Positions 25,160-33,417 of a stretch of 42,006 bases of DNA are shown piece by piece. The stretch lies in the NCBI GenBank assembly GCA_017469645.1, contig JAFUFY010000013.1:1-42006 (forward strand), in the 5' to 3' direction. Below the pieces are notes generated by a model. That model worked only from the letters and a program-made list of their open reading frames with translations. It was not told the DNA's origin and searched no databases. Numbering within the stretch: position 1 is the stretch's first letter; every line of letters starts with the position of its first letter. The DNA comes from Campylobacter sp. (GTDB lineage: Bacteria; Campylobacterota; Campylobacteria; Campylobacterales; Campylobacteraceae). The translations under genes were made by a program, and so were the position numbers.

Positions 25160-26319
25160 AAGCTTTGCTTTTTTTCCAAATTTGGCAAGAAAAACGCCAT
25201 GATTAGCGGCAAAACGCAAACCCCGCAAAGCGTGTATAAAACATATCCTAGCCCGAATTTATCGGCAATCAGCCCCAAAATCGGCGCAAAAATCCCGCCA
25301 ATGCTAACAGTCAGCCCAAATGTAACGCCAGAAGCAAGCCCAACGCGGTTTGGCAAATAGCCCTGTCCAAGCGCGATAATCGGGCTATAAGAAAGAGCTA
25401 GAAAAATGCCAAGCGGTGCTAATAAAACCACGGCAAAGCCCAAATTTTGCGTGCTTGCTAGCATTATCATAATCGGCAAAAGGCAGAGAAATGAGATTTT
25501 TATCATCTTTGTAAAACCGAATTTATCGGCAAACCTGCCACCAAGAAGGGTAAAAATCGCGCTCGCGCCGATATATGCGCTTAATAGCGTGTTTGCGTAA
25601 GCCTTGCTTTGGTCAAATTCGTAGATAAAATAAAGCGCCAAAAATGTATTAAATCCGTGAAAAATGATAGAACGCCCACAGATTAACGCCATAAGTTTAT
25701 AAAATCCGCCCCAGTCATCGACGCCGTTAGTTTGGGTGTTTGTGGCTGTTTTGGGTGTAATTTCGCCAAGTCTTTTAAATTCGGCGTAAAAAAATCTATA
25801 CACAATACTAACGCAAATTTGCGGAATTATAAAAATCAGCGTGCCTTTTAGCCCAAACGCACTAATAATCGCCGTCATGAAAAGCGGTCCCAAAGAAAAT
25901 CCCAAAATCCCACCAAATGAGAAAATGCCGATATTTTGCGCTTTGTTGTGTAGGTTAGAGCATTTGTTTATGGCTCTGGCGGCTTGTGGGTGAAACATCG
26001 CCACGCCAATTCCTGTGATCATCACGACCGCGCAAAGCACGGCAAATGAGGGCGCAACGCCACTTAACGCAATACCGCCACCTGCTAAAATAAGACCTAG
26101 CGGGATAATGTAAGGCATATTTTTCTTATCAGCGAGTGAGCCAAAAACGGGCTGGATTAGCGAGCCCACGATATTTGAGACCATGACTAGGCTAGCTGCG
26201 GTTGCGTAATCGTAGTGATAGCTGGCGATTAAAAACGGCAAAATCGCCACGAGTGCGCCTTGGTTTATATCACAGCACAAATGCGAAAATGCCAAAATAT
26301 AGACAAATTTGTTTTTCAT
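25156..26319 (-). CDS. MFS transporter, fosmidomycin-resistance (Fsr)-like
   Basis: 387 residues from the ATG at 26319 (MKNKFVYILAFSHLCCDINQG); a TTG ten codons upstream is weaker. Twelve hydrophobic segments are apparent. The N-terminal HLCCDINQGALVAILPFLI pattern (HxxxDxxQGxLxxLLPxL) and the first cytoplasmic loop FGSLADKKNMPYIIPLG are characteristic of Fsr-type drug/H+ antiporters. Substrate unknown. No clear ribosome binding site lies before the chosen ATG. It shares a four-base overlap with ogt, an unusual pairing that suggests a small toxic-compound or alkylation-related unit, though that is inference. Confidence 0.83.
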   Translation of the reverse strand: MKNKFVYILAFSHLCCDINQGALVAILPFLIASYHYDYATAASLVMVSNIVGSLIQPVFGSLADKKNMPYIIPLGLILAGGGIALSGVAPSFAVLCAVVMITGIGVAMFHPQAARAINKCSNLHNKAQNIGIFSFGGILGFSLGPLFMTAIISAFGLKGTLIFIIPQICVSIVYRFFYAEFKRLGEITPKTATNTQTNGVDDWGGFYKLMALICGRSIIFHGFNTFLALYFIYEFDQSKAYANTLLSAYIGASAIFTLLGGRFADKFGFTKMIKISFLCLLPIMIMLASTQNLGFAVVLLAPLGIFLALSYSPIIALGQGYLPNRVGLASGVTFGLTVSIGGIFAPILGLIADKFGLGYVLYTLCGVCVLPLIMAFFLPNLEKKQSL

Positions 26320-26652
26320 TTTACTTGTTTTTATTATAAATTTAGGCAATTATATCAAATTTGCTACAAATTTAAATAAAAACGATAAAAATGAGTGAAA
26401 AAATATAACTTTAAGCAAATTTTTACCTAAATATCAATGATAAATTTGCAAAAACAATTATCGAATTTAAAGCCCTTTTAAGTGCAAAAAGCTCGGATTT
26501 AGCGATATTTTTTGCAAAATTTTGGTTAAATTTAGTTATTTTTTATATTAAACAATATAGTAAGAATTTAAGCTATTTTGATTGATTATTTAAAAAAATT
26601 ATGTTACTATTTGGAACTTGTTAAAAAATTATTTCATTATGGAGGTAAGACA
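26320..26652. other. 333-bp gap, promoter region for two divergent genes
   Basis: No gene is supported. The region is about 80% A+T. T-rich phased tracts and sequences such as TATATTAAAC (near 26546) and GTTACTATTT could be part of a tctC promoter, but I cannot fix a -10. A 25-codon in-frame extension of tctC (from 26578) lies here and is rejected because the GGAGGT site belongs to the ATG at 26653. Confidence 0.45.
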
Positions 26653-27702
26653 ATGAGTTTATTCGGAAAATCGAAAAAATTCTTGGTGTCATCACTATGT
26701 GTTATTGCTCTCGGAGCAGCAATTGTAGGTTGCCAAAACAATTCAAATAGTGGCAGTAGCGGCGGTAGTGCAAAAGCAGAAGCTAACTATCCGTCAGGTA
26801 ACCTTGACTTAGTTGCTCCGGCAGGTGCAGGTGGCGGTTGGGATACAACAATCCGCATGGTTGCTAAAACTCTAAGCGACACAAGCATTGTAAAAGCTCC
26901 TATGCCAGTTAGAAATGCTCCGGGTGCTGGTGGTGCGGTTCATCTAAGCACATTACAAGCAGCAAACAAAAAAGCTGATCCAAACACAATTACTGTTTAT
27001 TCACCGCCTATTTTGTTCTTTAACCTAAATGGTTCTAGCCCTTATGGTTACCGCGATACAACACCTTTGGCAAGACTAATTGCCGATTATGCTGCGTTTG
27101 TTGTTAAAGCAGATTCTCCATATCAAACAATCCACGATGTTATGGAAGCACTAAAAGAAAATCCAAAAGCTATTAAAATCGGCGGAACTTCTGCGATTGG
27201 CTCTATGGACCATGTTCAATTCCTAATCATCGCACAAGCTGCTGGTGTTTCAAATATCGGTAAAATCGACTATGTTCCGTTTGATGACGGAGACGGTCCT
27301 GCTCAACTATTAGGCGGACATATTGATCTATTCTCAACAGGTCTATCAGATGTTAAAGGCTTGGTTGAAAGCGGTGATTTAAGAGTTTTAGCTCAAACAG
27401 CTGAAAAACGAATTGGTGAAGGCAAAATGGCTGAAATTCCAACTTGTATTGAAAGCGGAATCAACGCAACTTTCATTAACTGGCGCGGTCTATTTGGCAC
27501 ACCTGATATGCCAGGCTATGCAGTTAAATTCTGGCGAGATGCTTTAAGAGCACTACAAGATACAAAAGAATGGGCACAAGTTTGCAAGGAAAAAGGATGG
27601 GATAACATCTATATGGATGCTCCTGAATTCGTAAGATTCTTGGAAAAAACAGAGGGCGAGTATATCGGAGTTATGAAAGAAATCGGTATGCTTAAAAAAT
27701 AA
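26653..27702 (+). CDS. tctC: TctC-type tripartite tricarboxylate transporter substrate-binding lipoprotein
   Basis: 349 residues from the ATG at 26653, which has a perfect GGAGGT site. The signal peptide ends in the lipobox IVGC (24-27), followed by a Ser/Gly-rich linker, so it is tethered to the membrane facing the periplasm. The typical Bug/TctC segments are YPSGNLDLVAPAGAGGGWDTTIR, NAPGAGGAVHLSTLQ, GGTSAIGSMDHVQF and FNLNGSSPYGYRDTTPLARL. It binds a carboxylate such as citrate and delivers it to TctAB; the exact ligand is not readable. First gene of tctCBA; a strong hairpin follows it. Confidence 0.92.
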   Translation: MSLFGKSKKFLVSSLCVIALGAAIVGCQNNSNSGSSGGSAKAEANYPSGNLDLVAPAGAGGGWDTTIRMVAKTLSDTSIVKAPMPVRNAPGAGGAVHLSTLQAANKKADPNTITVYSPPILFFNLNGSSPYGYRDTTPLARLIADYAAFVVKADSPYQTIHDVMEALKENPKAIKIGGTSAIGSMDHVQFLIIAQAAGVSNIGKIDYVPFDDGDGPAQLLGGHIDLFSTGLSDVKGLVESGDLRVLAQTAEKRIGEGKMAEIPTCIESGINATFINWRGLFGTPDMPGYAVKFWRDALRALQDTKEWAQVCKEKGWDNIYMDAPEFVRFLEKTEGEYIGVMKEIGMLKK

Positions 27703-27711
27703 ATCTGAATT

Positions 27712-27740
27712 TGCCTATGAACCTAGTTCATAGGCATTTT
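27712..27740 (+). terminator. intercistronic hairpin after tctC (partial terminator or mRNA stabiliser)
   Basis: A perfect 11-bp stem TGCCTATGAAC / GTTCATAGGCA with loop CTA is followed by TTTT. It lies between tctC and tctB. Such hairpins often let the binding protein be made in excess over the membrane subunits. Confidence 0.75.
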
Positions 27741-27770
27741 CTATGTTTAAATTTAATTTATGGAGCTCAT

Positions 27771-28244
27771 ATGTCGCTTTCAGTTATATCATCATTTCTT
27801 TTAACGGTTTTAGGTATAGTGTATGCGGTTGCTACATTTATGTTGCCCGAAGCCGCATTAGGCAGACCGCACGAGCCAAAAATTTTTCCTGCTATGTTAG
27901 CTATTTTTTTAATTGTGTGCGGTACTATTTTGCTTGTGAAAGAATTTAAGGCTCAACAACTCGAAAAAAAACAATACGGAGGCATAAGCAGAATTTCTGC
28001 AAAATATGTTCTTCAAATATTATTAACTGTCGTAAATGGCGTAATTTATACGCTTATATTTAATCAGATAGGATATGTTTTTTCAACAATTATATTTTTG
28101 ATACTTCAATTTTTAATCTTTGGCGGAATTAGAAATTTAAAATACGGAATAATTGTTTCCATTATTTTTTCTTTGGCTATATATTTTATCTTTAATAATC
28201 TACTTGGCATTATTTTGCCTAGCTCAGCATTAGGCTTTATATAA
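27771..28244 (+). CDS. tctB: TctB-type small membrane subunit
   Basis: 157 residues from the ATG at 27771, with GGAG six bases upstream; the longer open frame would begin inside the hairpin. Four hydrophobic segments are evident. Between the first two is the family motif GRPHEPKIFPAMLAIFLIVCG (given around residues 31-50). TctB is the small, poorly conserved integral subunit of the tricarboxylate transporter. It starts between tctC and tctA as expected. Confidence 0.88.
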   Translation: MSLSVISSFLLTVLGIVYAVATFMLPEAALGRPHEPKIFPAMLAIFLIVCGTILLVKEFKAQQLEKKQYGGISRISAKYVLQILLTVVNGVIYTLIFNQIGYVFSTIIFLILQFLIFGGIRNLKYGIIVSIIFSLAIYFIFNNLLGIILPSSALGFI

Positions 28245-28256
28245 AGGAATTTGGTT

Positions 28257-29762
28257 ATGGATAGTTTGCAATTATTAATGCAAGGTTTTGGTGTTGCGCT
28301 AGAACCTATGAATATATTTTGGGTTACGCTTGGTGGTGTGTTAGGAACTATCGTAGGAATGCTACCTGGTCTTGGACCTGCTGCTGGTGTTGCGATACTT
28401 TTACCACTAACATTTTCTATGGGGGCCGTTCCTGCGTTAATTACCATGGCGGGAGTTTATTACGGTGCGATGTATGGTGGTTCTAGGTCTTCGATTTTGA
28501 TAAATACTCCGGGAGACGGCGCTGCGATTGCTGCTATGTGGGACGGTTATCCTATGGCACAGCAAGGCAGAGCAGAAGCAGCACTTGCTATTTCAGCTAT
28601 TGCTTCGTTTTTTGGCGGTTTAATAGCCACTATCTTTATGGTATTTTTATCGATTCCCGTTGCTAAATTTGCATTAAAATTTGGACCTGCCGAGTATTTC
28701 TTGCTTTTTGTTTTTGCATTAACGGCAACTGCGGTTATGGAAAAACAGCGCTTAAAAGGCTTTATTATGATGATTGTAGGTCTTATGATAAGCACTATTG
28801 GGCTAGATCCACAATCTGGCGTTCAAAGATTTACATTTGATATATTATCGCTTCACGGTGGTATTGATTTTCTAATCGTAATCATTGCAATATTTGCGTT
28901 TGGCGAAGTTTTAAGAAGCTTTGAAAATATAGGCGAAGGCAAAAAACAAGTTCAGAAAAAATTCGGTCGAATTTGGATTACAAAAGAAGACTGGATGTTA
29001 AGCAAGGGTGCAATTTTTAGAAGTGCTCCTTTGGGATTTTTAATTGGTGTTTTACCGGGTGCCGGTGGAACGGTGGCTGCGATTATGGCGTATAATACAC
29101 AAAAATCGTTCTCAAAACAACCTTATAAATTTGGCAAAGGTGCAATAGACGGCGTCGCTGCTCCTGAATCAGCTAATAACGCAGCCTCTGTTGGAGCTAT
29201 GATTCCTATGCTGACTTTGGGTGTTCCTGGATCTGGAACGACTGCTGTTATGCTTGGAGCTTTGACTATTTTAGGTATGCAGCCAGGACCATTACTATTT
29301 CAAAATCAATCAACTATCGTTTGGGGACTGATTGCTAGTATGTTTGTGGGAAATGTTATTTTAGCTTTTGTAAATATCCCGCTTGCTGGACTTTTGGTAA
29401 GGGTTTTATCCGTCCCACCAAAAATTTTGTATCCGATAGTCTTGGCTTTCACATTTTTGGGAGTTTATTCTATTAGTAATGCAACAAGCGATTTTTATGT
29501 ATTATTAATATTTGGAATTATTGGCTATTTGCTATCAAGGGCAAATTTCCCTATGACGCCACTAGTTCTAGCGTGTATCGTAGGAAAAGGTATGGAACAA
29601 TATTTTAGAAAAGCTTATAAGCTTCATGACGGAGATTTGAGTATTTTTGTCGGTTCTCCTTTGTGCTGGACTTTTATTGTTTTAACTGCTTTGGTTGTCT
29701 TGCTTCCTGTGATTAGAGGCAAATTTAAAAAAGAATCTAAAAACAACAAAAACACTTTTTAA
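28257..29762 (+). CDS. tctA: TctA-type large membrane subunit of tripartite tricarboxylate transporter
   Basis: 501 residues from the ATG at 28257 (AAAGGA nine bases upstream); a TTG two codons earlier is possible. About twelve hydrophobic segments. Conserved signatures are GMLPGLGPAAGVAILLPLTF near the N-terminus, YYGAMYGGSRSSILINTPGDGAA, GVLPGAGGTVAAIMAY and GVPGSGTTAVMLGALTILGMQPGPLLF (quoted in parts). The protein forms the sodium- or proton-coupled transport channel. No TctDE two-component regulator is in the window. Confidence 0.94.
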   Translation: MDSLQLLMQGFGVALEPMNIFWVTLGGVLGTIVGMLPGLGPAAGVAILLPLTFSMGAVPALITMAGVYYGAMYGGSRSSILINTPGDGAAIAAMWDGYPMAQQGRAEAALAISAIASFFGGLIATIFMVFLSIPVAKFALKFGPAEYFLLFVFALTATAVMEKQRLKGFIMMIVGLMISTIGLDPQSGVQRFTFDILSLHGGIDFLIVIIAIFAFGEVLRSFENIGEGKKQVQKKFGRIWITKEDWMLSKGAIFRSAPLGFLIGVLPGAGGTVAAIMAYNTQKSFSKQPYKFGKGAIDGVAAPESANNAASVGAMIPMLTLGVPGSGTTAVMLGALTILGMQPGPLLFQNQSTIVWGLIASMFVGNVILAFVNIPLAGLLVRVLSVPPKILYPIVLAFTFLGVYSISNATSDFYVLLIFGIIGYLLSRANFPMTPLVLACIVGKGMEQYFRKAYKLHDGDLSIFVGSPLCWTFIVLTALVVLLPVIRGKFKKESKNNKNTF

Positions 29763-29770
29763 TCTAATCT

Positions 29771-29803
29771 AGCCCGAATTTGAGTAAATTCTGGCTCTTT
29801 CTT
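29771..29803 (+). terminator. terminator after tctA
   Basis: AGCCCGAATTT and AAATTCTGGCT form an 11-bp stem with one mismatch and a GAGT loop, followed by CTTTCTT. It separates the tct operon from the motif-controlled unit at 29926. Confidence 0.6.
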
Positions 29804-29828
29804 ATAATACTATCATCTCTGTTAATTT

Positions 29829-29891
29829 GTAGGATTAGGCAATAAATTTGTAGAATTGTTCTATTAAATTTCTAACCAAATTTGGTAAAAT
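29829..29891 (+). promoter_or_regulatory. shared operator-like motif, site 1, with -10 element
   Basis: GTAGGATTAGGCAAT followed by AAATTTGTAGAATTGTTCTA spans 29829-29863. It contains the small palindrome AGAATTGTTCT. A TAAAAT (29886-29891) lies 22 bp after the motif. The same arrangement recurs at 35573 and 39678. The motif takes the place of a -35 element, which suits binding of an activator, perhaps of the AraC family; that assignment is inference. Confidence 0.7.
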
Positions 29892-29925
29892 TTCTACGAA
29901 ATTTAACTACTCGTAAGGAAATTTT

Positions 29926-30822
29926 ATGCAAAGACGAAGTTTTTTGAAAAATTCTATGGCTTTGGGGGCTGTGGCATTGGGCTTAAATCCACTTTTTGCA
30001 AATGAAATTTTAGGAGAAAATATGCAAAATTCATCAAATTTAGTTCCAAATTTTACTTTAAATAACGGCAGGGAAATTCCTATTTTAGGATATGGGACTT
30101 GGGATATTCGTGGCAAAGAAGGACTTAGAGCCATAGAAAATGCCCTAGAAGTTGGATACCGCCACATTGACTCAGCGCAGTATTATCGCAACGAAGACAT
30201 CGTGGGCGAAGCTGTGCGAAATAGCGGTATAAAACGAGATGAGATTTTCGTAACTTCAAAGCTAATGTGGGGCGCAAATGTGGGCTTTGAGGGCGCAAAA
30301 AGGGCAGTTTATGAAAGCCTAGACGCGCTTAAATTTGATTATATCGATTTGTATCTAATCCACGCTCCTTATGGCGATATTAAGGGCATTTGGGCCGGGT
30401 TTTGTGAGCTAGTCGAAAAGGGGCTAATAAAATCAATCGGCGTTAGCAATTTTAGCGTGGATTTAGTGAGAGAGCTTTGCGATGAATTTAGCGTAAAACC
30501 AGCGCTTAATCAAATCGAGCTTCACCCTTTTAAACAACAAATTTCAGCCCAAACCGAGCTTGATAAGCTTGGTGTCGCCACGCAAGCCTATTCACCTTTT
30601 GGCTCAGGTAGTTCTAAAATTTTAAAAAATGAAACGCTTCAAAAAATCGGCGAAAAATACGGCAAAACCGCGGCGCAGGTCATTTTGCGTTGGCAAATCC
30701 AAAGAAATATCATCACTATCCCAAAAACTGCGACAAAGTCCCGTATGATCGAAAATATAAGCATTTTTGATTTCAAACTTAGCGATGAAGATATGAGAGA
30801 GATTGCAAATTTAAATAGATAA
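29926..30822 (+). CDS. aldo/keto reductase with Tat signal peptide
   Basis: 298 residues. Residues 1-26 form a twin-arginine signal (QRRSFLK at 2-8, then a hydrophobic stretch ending PLFANE). The rest is an AKR barrel with the tetrad Asp82, Tyr87 (HIDSAQYYRNED), Lys112 (VTSKLMW) and His146 (LYLIHAPYG), and the NADP-binding IPKTATKSRMIEN near the C-terminus. AKRs reduce aldehydes and ketones with NADPH; export by Tat would put this one in the periplasm with its cofactor, or the signal serves another purpose. A second internal ATG at 30021 would give a cytosolic form. AAGGAAATTTT precedes the ATG. First gene of motif-site-1 unit, close relative of the gene at 35678. Confidence 0.88.
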   Translation: MQRRSFLKNSMALGAVALGLNPLFANEILGENMQNSSNLVPNFTLNNGREIPILGYGTWDIRGKEGLRAIENALEVGYRHIDSAQYYRNEDIVGEAVRNSGIKRDEIFVTSKLMWGANVGFEGAKRAVYESLDALKFDYIDLYLIHAPYGDIKGIWAGFCELVEKGLIKSIGVSNFSVDLVRELCDEFSVKPALNQIELHPFKQQISAQTELDKLGVATQAYSPFGSGSSKILKNETLQKIGEKYGKTAAQVILRWQIQRNIITIPKTATKSRMIENISIFDFKLSDEDMREIANLNR

Positions 30823-30852
30823 ATTTAAAAACCAAAGTATAAGGAGCAAAAA

Positions 30853-31404
30853 ATGGCAATAATTAATGTCGATATTCAAAAATCCTACCACATTTTAAAC
30901 CACGGTGCTACGACGATAGTCTCGGCTGAATTTGAGGGCGTAAAAAACGCTATGGCGGTTACTTGGGCGTGTCCGCTTGATTACGACAAAGTCACGATAG
31001 TGCCGCACAATGGCTCATTTACACGCACTCTTATCGAAAAAAGCGGATATTTTGCCGTGCAAATCCCCGTTGCCACGCAAAAAGATCTGCTTTTAAATTT
31101 GGGTGATGAAAACAATTCTCGCTTTGACAATCCGCATAAAATGGACGGCGTGGAGCTGTTTTATAAAGATAATTTTAAAGTCCCGCTAGTCGCAGGTTGC
31201 GCTGCGTGGATAATCTGCAAGGTTATACCGGAGCCTCACAACGAGCAAACTTACGACCTTTTTATCGGGCAGGTTGTGGCAGCTTATGGCGACGATAGGG
31301 TTTTTGACGGCAGCCACTGGCATTTTGATGAAGTGGGCGATGAGCTAAAAACGCTTCATTATGTCGCAGGGAAAAAATTTTATCTTGACGGCAAGGGCGT
31401 TTGA
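30853..31404 (+). CDS. flavin reductase family protein
   Basis: 183 residues, FMN-binding split-barrel type. The N-terminal ATTIVSAEFEGVKNAMAVTWACPLDYDKVTI (conserved as key parts TIVSA and NAMAVTWACPL) and the segment SFTRTLIEKSGYFAVQIP line the flavin site in this family. A strong AAGGAG site precedes the ATG, 30 bases after the reductase gene. Its position between an AKR and an FMN protein suggests that it handles flavin in the same pathway. Confidence 0.85.
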   Translation: MAIINVDIQKSYHILNHGATTIVSAEFEGVKNAMAVTWACPLDYDKVTIVPHNGSFTRTLIEKSGYFAVQIPVATQKDLLLNLGDENNSRFDNPHKMDGVELFYKDNFKVPLVAGCAAWIICKVIPEPHNEQTYDLFIGQVVAAYGDDRVFDGSHWHFDEVGDELKTLHYVAGKKFYLDGKGV

Positions 31405-31429
31405 AATTTAGTAAATTTAAGGAGCAAAT

Positions 31430-32053
31430 ATGTCAAAAATTCTACTCATAAACGGCAGTCCAAACAAAAACGGAAGCACACATTTAGCCCTAAGCGAAAT
31501 CGCAAATGAGCTTGAAAACAACGGCGTTCAAAGCGAAATTTTATACCTTGGCAAAAAGGCGATAAATGATTGCATTGCCTGTTTTTCTTGTGCTAAAACT
31601 GGGCGTTGTGCCATAAAAGACGATCTGGTAAATGACATAATCCAAAGGCTTGACGAATTTGACGGCATAGTAGCTGGAAGCCCTGTGTATTATGCCGGAC
31701 CCACAGCTAGAATTCAGGCGTTTTTGACAAGGCTTTTTTTCGTGGGCGGAAATAAATTTAGCGGTAAAATCGGCGCAAGTGTCCTTATAGCTAGGCGTGG
31801 CGGGGCTAGTGCGAGTTTCGATAGGCTAAATAAATTTTTTACGATTGCAAATATGTTTTTGGCTGGTTCGCAGTATTGGAACGAAGCCCATGCCATGACG
31901 CCTGATGACCTTCCAAAGGACGAAGAGGGCTTGCAGACCATGCGAACGCTAGCCAAAAATATCGCTTGGTTTGTCAAAAACAAAGAATTTGCCAAAAATG
32001 CTGTTGCTATGCCAGAATATGAAGAGCAAATTTTGACAAATTTCATCAGATAA
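31430..32053 (+). CDS. flavodoxin-fold NAD(P)H-dependent FMN oxidoreductase
   Basis: 207 residues. The phosphate-binding loop is INGSPNKNGSTHLAL (6-20), and GSPVYYAGPTARIQAFLTR near 83-101 contacts the flavin. A cysteine cluster, CIACFSCAKTGRCAIKDD (44-61), is typical of this family, some members of which bind a [4Fe-4S] cluster. No signal peptide, so it is cytosolic. AAGGAG precedes the ATG by five bases. A second member of the family is at 38966. Confidence 0.87.
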   Translation: MSKILLINGSPNKNGSTHLALSEIANELENNGVQSEILYLGKKAINDCIACFSCAKTGRCAIKDDLVNDIIQRLDEFDGIVAGSPVYYAGPTARIQAFLTRLFFVGGNKFSGKIGASVLIARRGGASASFDRLNKFFTIANMFLAGSQYWNEAHAMTPDDLPKDEEGLQTMRTLAKNIAWFVKNKEFAKNAVAMPEYEEQILTNFIR

Positions 32054-32085
32054 ATGCGCAAAAATTTATCGTAGGCAAATTTAAA

Positions 32086-33384
32086 ATGAACAAAGCGAAA
32101 TTTAAAGAAAAATTTGACTTACTTTTTGAGATAAAGCGTGAAGAATTCAAGCTTTTGCTTTACAGTGCGTTTTTTATTTTTTCGCTTTTTTGCTCGTATG
32201 CGCTACTCCGCCCGATTCGCGACGCACTGGGGATTCACGGCGGAAGCGACGAGCTAAAATGGCTATTTTTAGGCACTTTTATCGCTACGATTGTTTGTTC
32301 GTTTGTAGCTATGTGGCTAAGCGGGGCTATTAGGCGCAAACTCTACACCGACGCCATTTTTATATTTTTTGCCCTAAATTTGCTAGGCTTTTTCGTGGCT
32401 ATGAGATTTATTGACGCCCAAAGCCCCGCGTTTGCCACACTTTGCAGGGTTTTTTACATTTGGGTTAGCGTTTTTAATCTCTTTGTCATAAGCTCGGCTT
32501 GGAGCGTCCTAGCAGATGTTTTTAGCAAAGAAACTAGCAAATCAATGTTTGGCATAATCAGCGCAGGAGCGAGTTTGGGTGGGATTGCAGGGGCTGGTTT
32601 GGTTAGCTTTTTGCGAGAAGTTGCCACGCAAAATTTCATATTTTTATCGGCGTTTTTGCTACTTTTTGCCTTGATTTTGAAAAATTTAATCATAAAAGAG
32701 GGGCTAAATTTGCTTAAAAACGCTGATGAAAAGGCAAATTTCACTCAAAAATTCAGCACTCCACTACCTAGCAAAAACCCGCTTGATGGCTTTAAAATCA
32801 TCGCTAAATCGCCCTATTTGCTATCTTTTGTAGGCTTTGTTTTATTGCTTACAAGTGTTAGCACATTTTTATACATGGAACAAGCTAGGATTGTGCGCGC
32901 GGTTTTTGAGACGCGCGAAGCCAGAGCCGCAGCCTTTGCAAATATCGATCTCATCGTGCAAAGCACTAGTTTTTTTATACAAATTTTCCTAACGGCAAAA
33001 ATCGCTAAATTTTTTGGCATAAAGTGGCTTTTGGCTCTGCTTGGATTTGTGATTGCGCTCGGATTTATTATGCTAAATTTCACACACCCCACATTCTGGG
33101 GCATTGCGCTTGTGATGAGTCTGCGTAGAATCGGTGAATACGCCCTTGTAAAACCGGCTCGCGAAATGCTTTTTGTCCCGCTTGATAGCGAGAGTAAATA
33201 CAAGGTCAAAAACTTCCTTGACACGGTCGTTTATCGCGGCGGAGACGCACTTTCATCGCAGGTCGAGAGCATAGCACTAGCTAAATTTAGCGTGAGTGGA
33301 GTTTTGATTTTAGGCGCAATAATTTCGTTTGTTTGGGGGATTTTGGGACTAAATTTAAGTAAAAAATATGAAAAATTAAAATAA
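32086..33384 (+). CDS. NTT/TLC-like (ATP/ADP translocase family) MFS transporter
   Basis: 432 residues with about twelve hydrophobic segments. The N-terminal FCSYALLRPIRDALGIHGG motif and the segment FSKETSKSMFGIISAGASLGGIAG resemble the NTT/Npt nucleotide transporter-like family (COG3202), whose best-known members belong to intracellular parasites; many free-living bacteria have uncharacterised relatives. The substrate is unknown and need not be a nucleotide. No ribosome binding site stronger than AGGCAAATTTAAA is seen before the ATG. Located inside the motif-site-1 unit, 32 bases after the FMN protein. Confidence 0.7.
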   Translation: MNKAKFKEKFDLLFEIKREEFKLLLYSAFFIFSLFCSYALLRPIRDALGIHGGSDELKWLFLGTFIATIVCSFVAMWLSGAIRRKLYTDAIFIFFALNLLGFFVAMRFIDAQSPAFATLCRVFYIWVSVFNLFVISSAWSVLADVFSKETSKSMFGIISAGASLGGIAGAGLVSFLREVATQNFIFLSAFLLLFALILKNLIIKEGLNLLKNADEKANFTQKFSTPLPSKNPLDGFKIIAKSPYLLSFVGFVLLLTSVSTFLYMEQARIVRAVFETREARAAAFANIDLIVQSTSFFIQIFLTAKIAKFFGIKWLLALLGFVIALGFIMLNFTHPTFWGIALVMSLRRIGEYALVKPAREMLFVPLDSESKYKVKNFLDTVVYRGGDALSSQVESIALAKFSVSGVLILGAIISFVWGILGLNLSKKYEKLK

Positions 33385-33410
33385 AATTTGCAGAATTAGG
33401 CAATAAAAGG
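33385..33410 (+). promoter_or_regulatory. half copy of the shared motif overlapping a ribosome binding site
   Basis: TTTGCAGAATTAGGCAATAAA matches the left half of the motif seen at 29829, 35573 and 39678 and runs into the AGGAGAG ribosome binding site of the AKR at 33418. The right half (AGAATTGTTCT) is missing. Confidence 0.5.
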
Positions 33411-33417
33411 AGAGATT

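Noticed and set aside
32814..33224. 136-codon minus-strand frame inside the NTT-like gene
   Set aside because: Shadow of the transporter gene; no ribosome binding site and no recognisable features.
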